Of a stretch of DNA of 32,887 bases, positions 32,719 to 32,887 are shown one piece after another. Positions within the stretch are counted from its first letter, which is position 1, and each line of letters opens with the position of its first letter. The position numbers and the translations under genes are program-made. This DNA is from an uncultured Acidobacteriaceae bacterium (lineage in GTDB: Bacteria; Acidobacteriota; Terriglobia; Terriglobales; Acidobacteriaceae), in NCBI GenBank assembly GCA_903828675.1, contig CAIKND010000003.1, positions 1-32,887 of the forward strand, written 5' to 3'. The notes under the pieces are model-generated. The model saw only the letters and a program-made list of their open reading frames with translations. It searched no databases and was not told the DNA's origin.

Positions 32719-32748
32719 ACCTTTCCAAACCACAATGAGGGTGCCCCC
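32719..32748. repeat. 30-bp direct repeat, right copy (flanks RHS module)
   Basis: Identical to 31415-31444. Just after it the sequence departs (GTGCCCCCCAGGG here, GTGCCCCCGGTCC on the left), so no full type B stem forms here. Confidence 0.9.
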
Positions 32749-32813
32749 CAGGGCAAACGCATTTGAAAATTGATCGAACCATAGAAGGTACTTTGAAGCA
32801 GCGCGTGTAGGTT

Positions 32814-32838
32814 CGAAGTTGTTTGTATGACAACTTCG
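32814..32838. repeat. Perfect 9-bp hairpin near the window end
   Basis: CGAAGTTGT (32814-32822) pairs with ACAACTTCG (32830-32838) around TTGTATG. A GGTTTTCGC follows, so it may be a weak terminator or a regulatory site for the next gene. Confidence 0.5.
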
Positions 32839-32887
32839 CGGTTTTCGCAGGAGAGTTTGGAGCAGTTTGGGGAGTGTTGGGAGGGTC

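Overview
The window is chromosomal DNA of a GC-rich, diderm (LPS-making) bacterium, most likely an acidobacterium of the Terriglobia/Acidobacteriales type. This is an inference. It rests on lpxB (outer membrane), a long secreted protein of the VWFA-related acidobacterial type, tandem DUF3857/transglutaminase-like exported proteins, an orphan RHS tip, and many intergenic hairpin repeats of the kind scattered through such genomes. I see no rRNA, tRNA, CRISPR array, transposase or integrase.

Layout. 1-2.7 kb: ATP-type PEP carboxykinase (pckA, minus) and two small unknown genes. 2.8-4.8 kb: a membrane-anchored TPR protein with a clear terminator, then an ECF sigma factor overlapping (ATGA) a single-pass membrane protein that may control it. 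4.9-6.6 kb: a phage-holin-like (DUF360) membrane protein, a secreted LolA-like unknown and a small unknown. 6.6-8.7 kb: a GH24 lysozyme with a hydrophobic partner, divergent from an RlpA-family protein across a spacer with a perfect operator-like palindrome. 9-12.5 kb: an M1-like protein that has lost its zinc site and carries C-terminal TPRs, and lpxB. 13-14.3 kb: a papain-like lipoprotein protease coupled to a second lipoprotein. 14.5-15.6 kb: DAHP synthase. 16-18.6 kb: a minus-strand group of three exported proteins (alpha/beta hydrolase, DUF1684, small lipoprotein). 18.9-22.1 kb: hrcA-grpE-dnaJ behind a good sigma-70 promoter, with no dnaK between. 22.3-23.6 kb: a leaderless Cys/His amidase-like protein followed by an exported two-repeat protein, a possible effector-immunity pair. 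23.7-27.7 kb: two tandem DUF3857/transglutaminase-like proteins, one with an intact Cys-His-Asp triad and one with Cys and His replaced. 28.2-31.3 kb: VWFA-related secreted protein. 31.5-32.7 kb: an orphan RHS core plus variable tip and a small membrane protein, bracketed by 30-bp perfect direct repeats.

The most notable themes are these. (1) Several two-gene modules look like wall-active or toxin proteins with a membrane, lipoprotein or exported partner. (2) Two proteins have degenerate catalytic sites: the M1-like protein and one transglutaminase-like paralogue. (3) A family of hairpin repeats lies downstream of gene 3' ends; its stems vary in sequence but stay paired, and in two places hairpins are nested inside longer inverted repeats. 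All functions are read from sequence motifs alone; no database search was possible.
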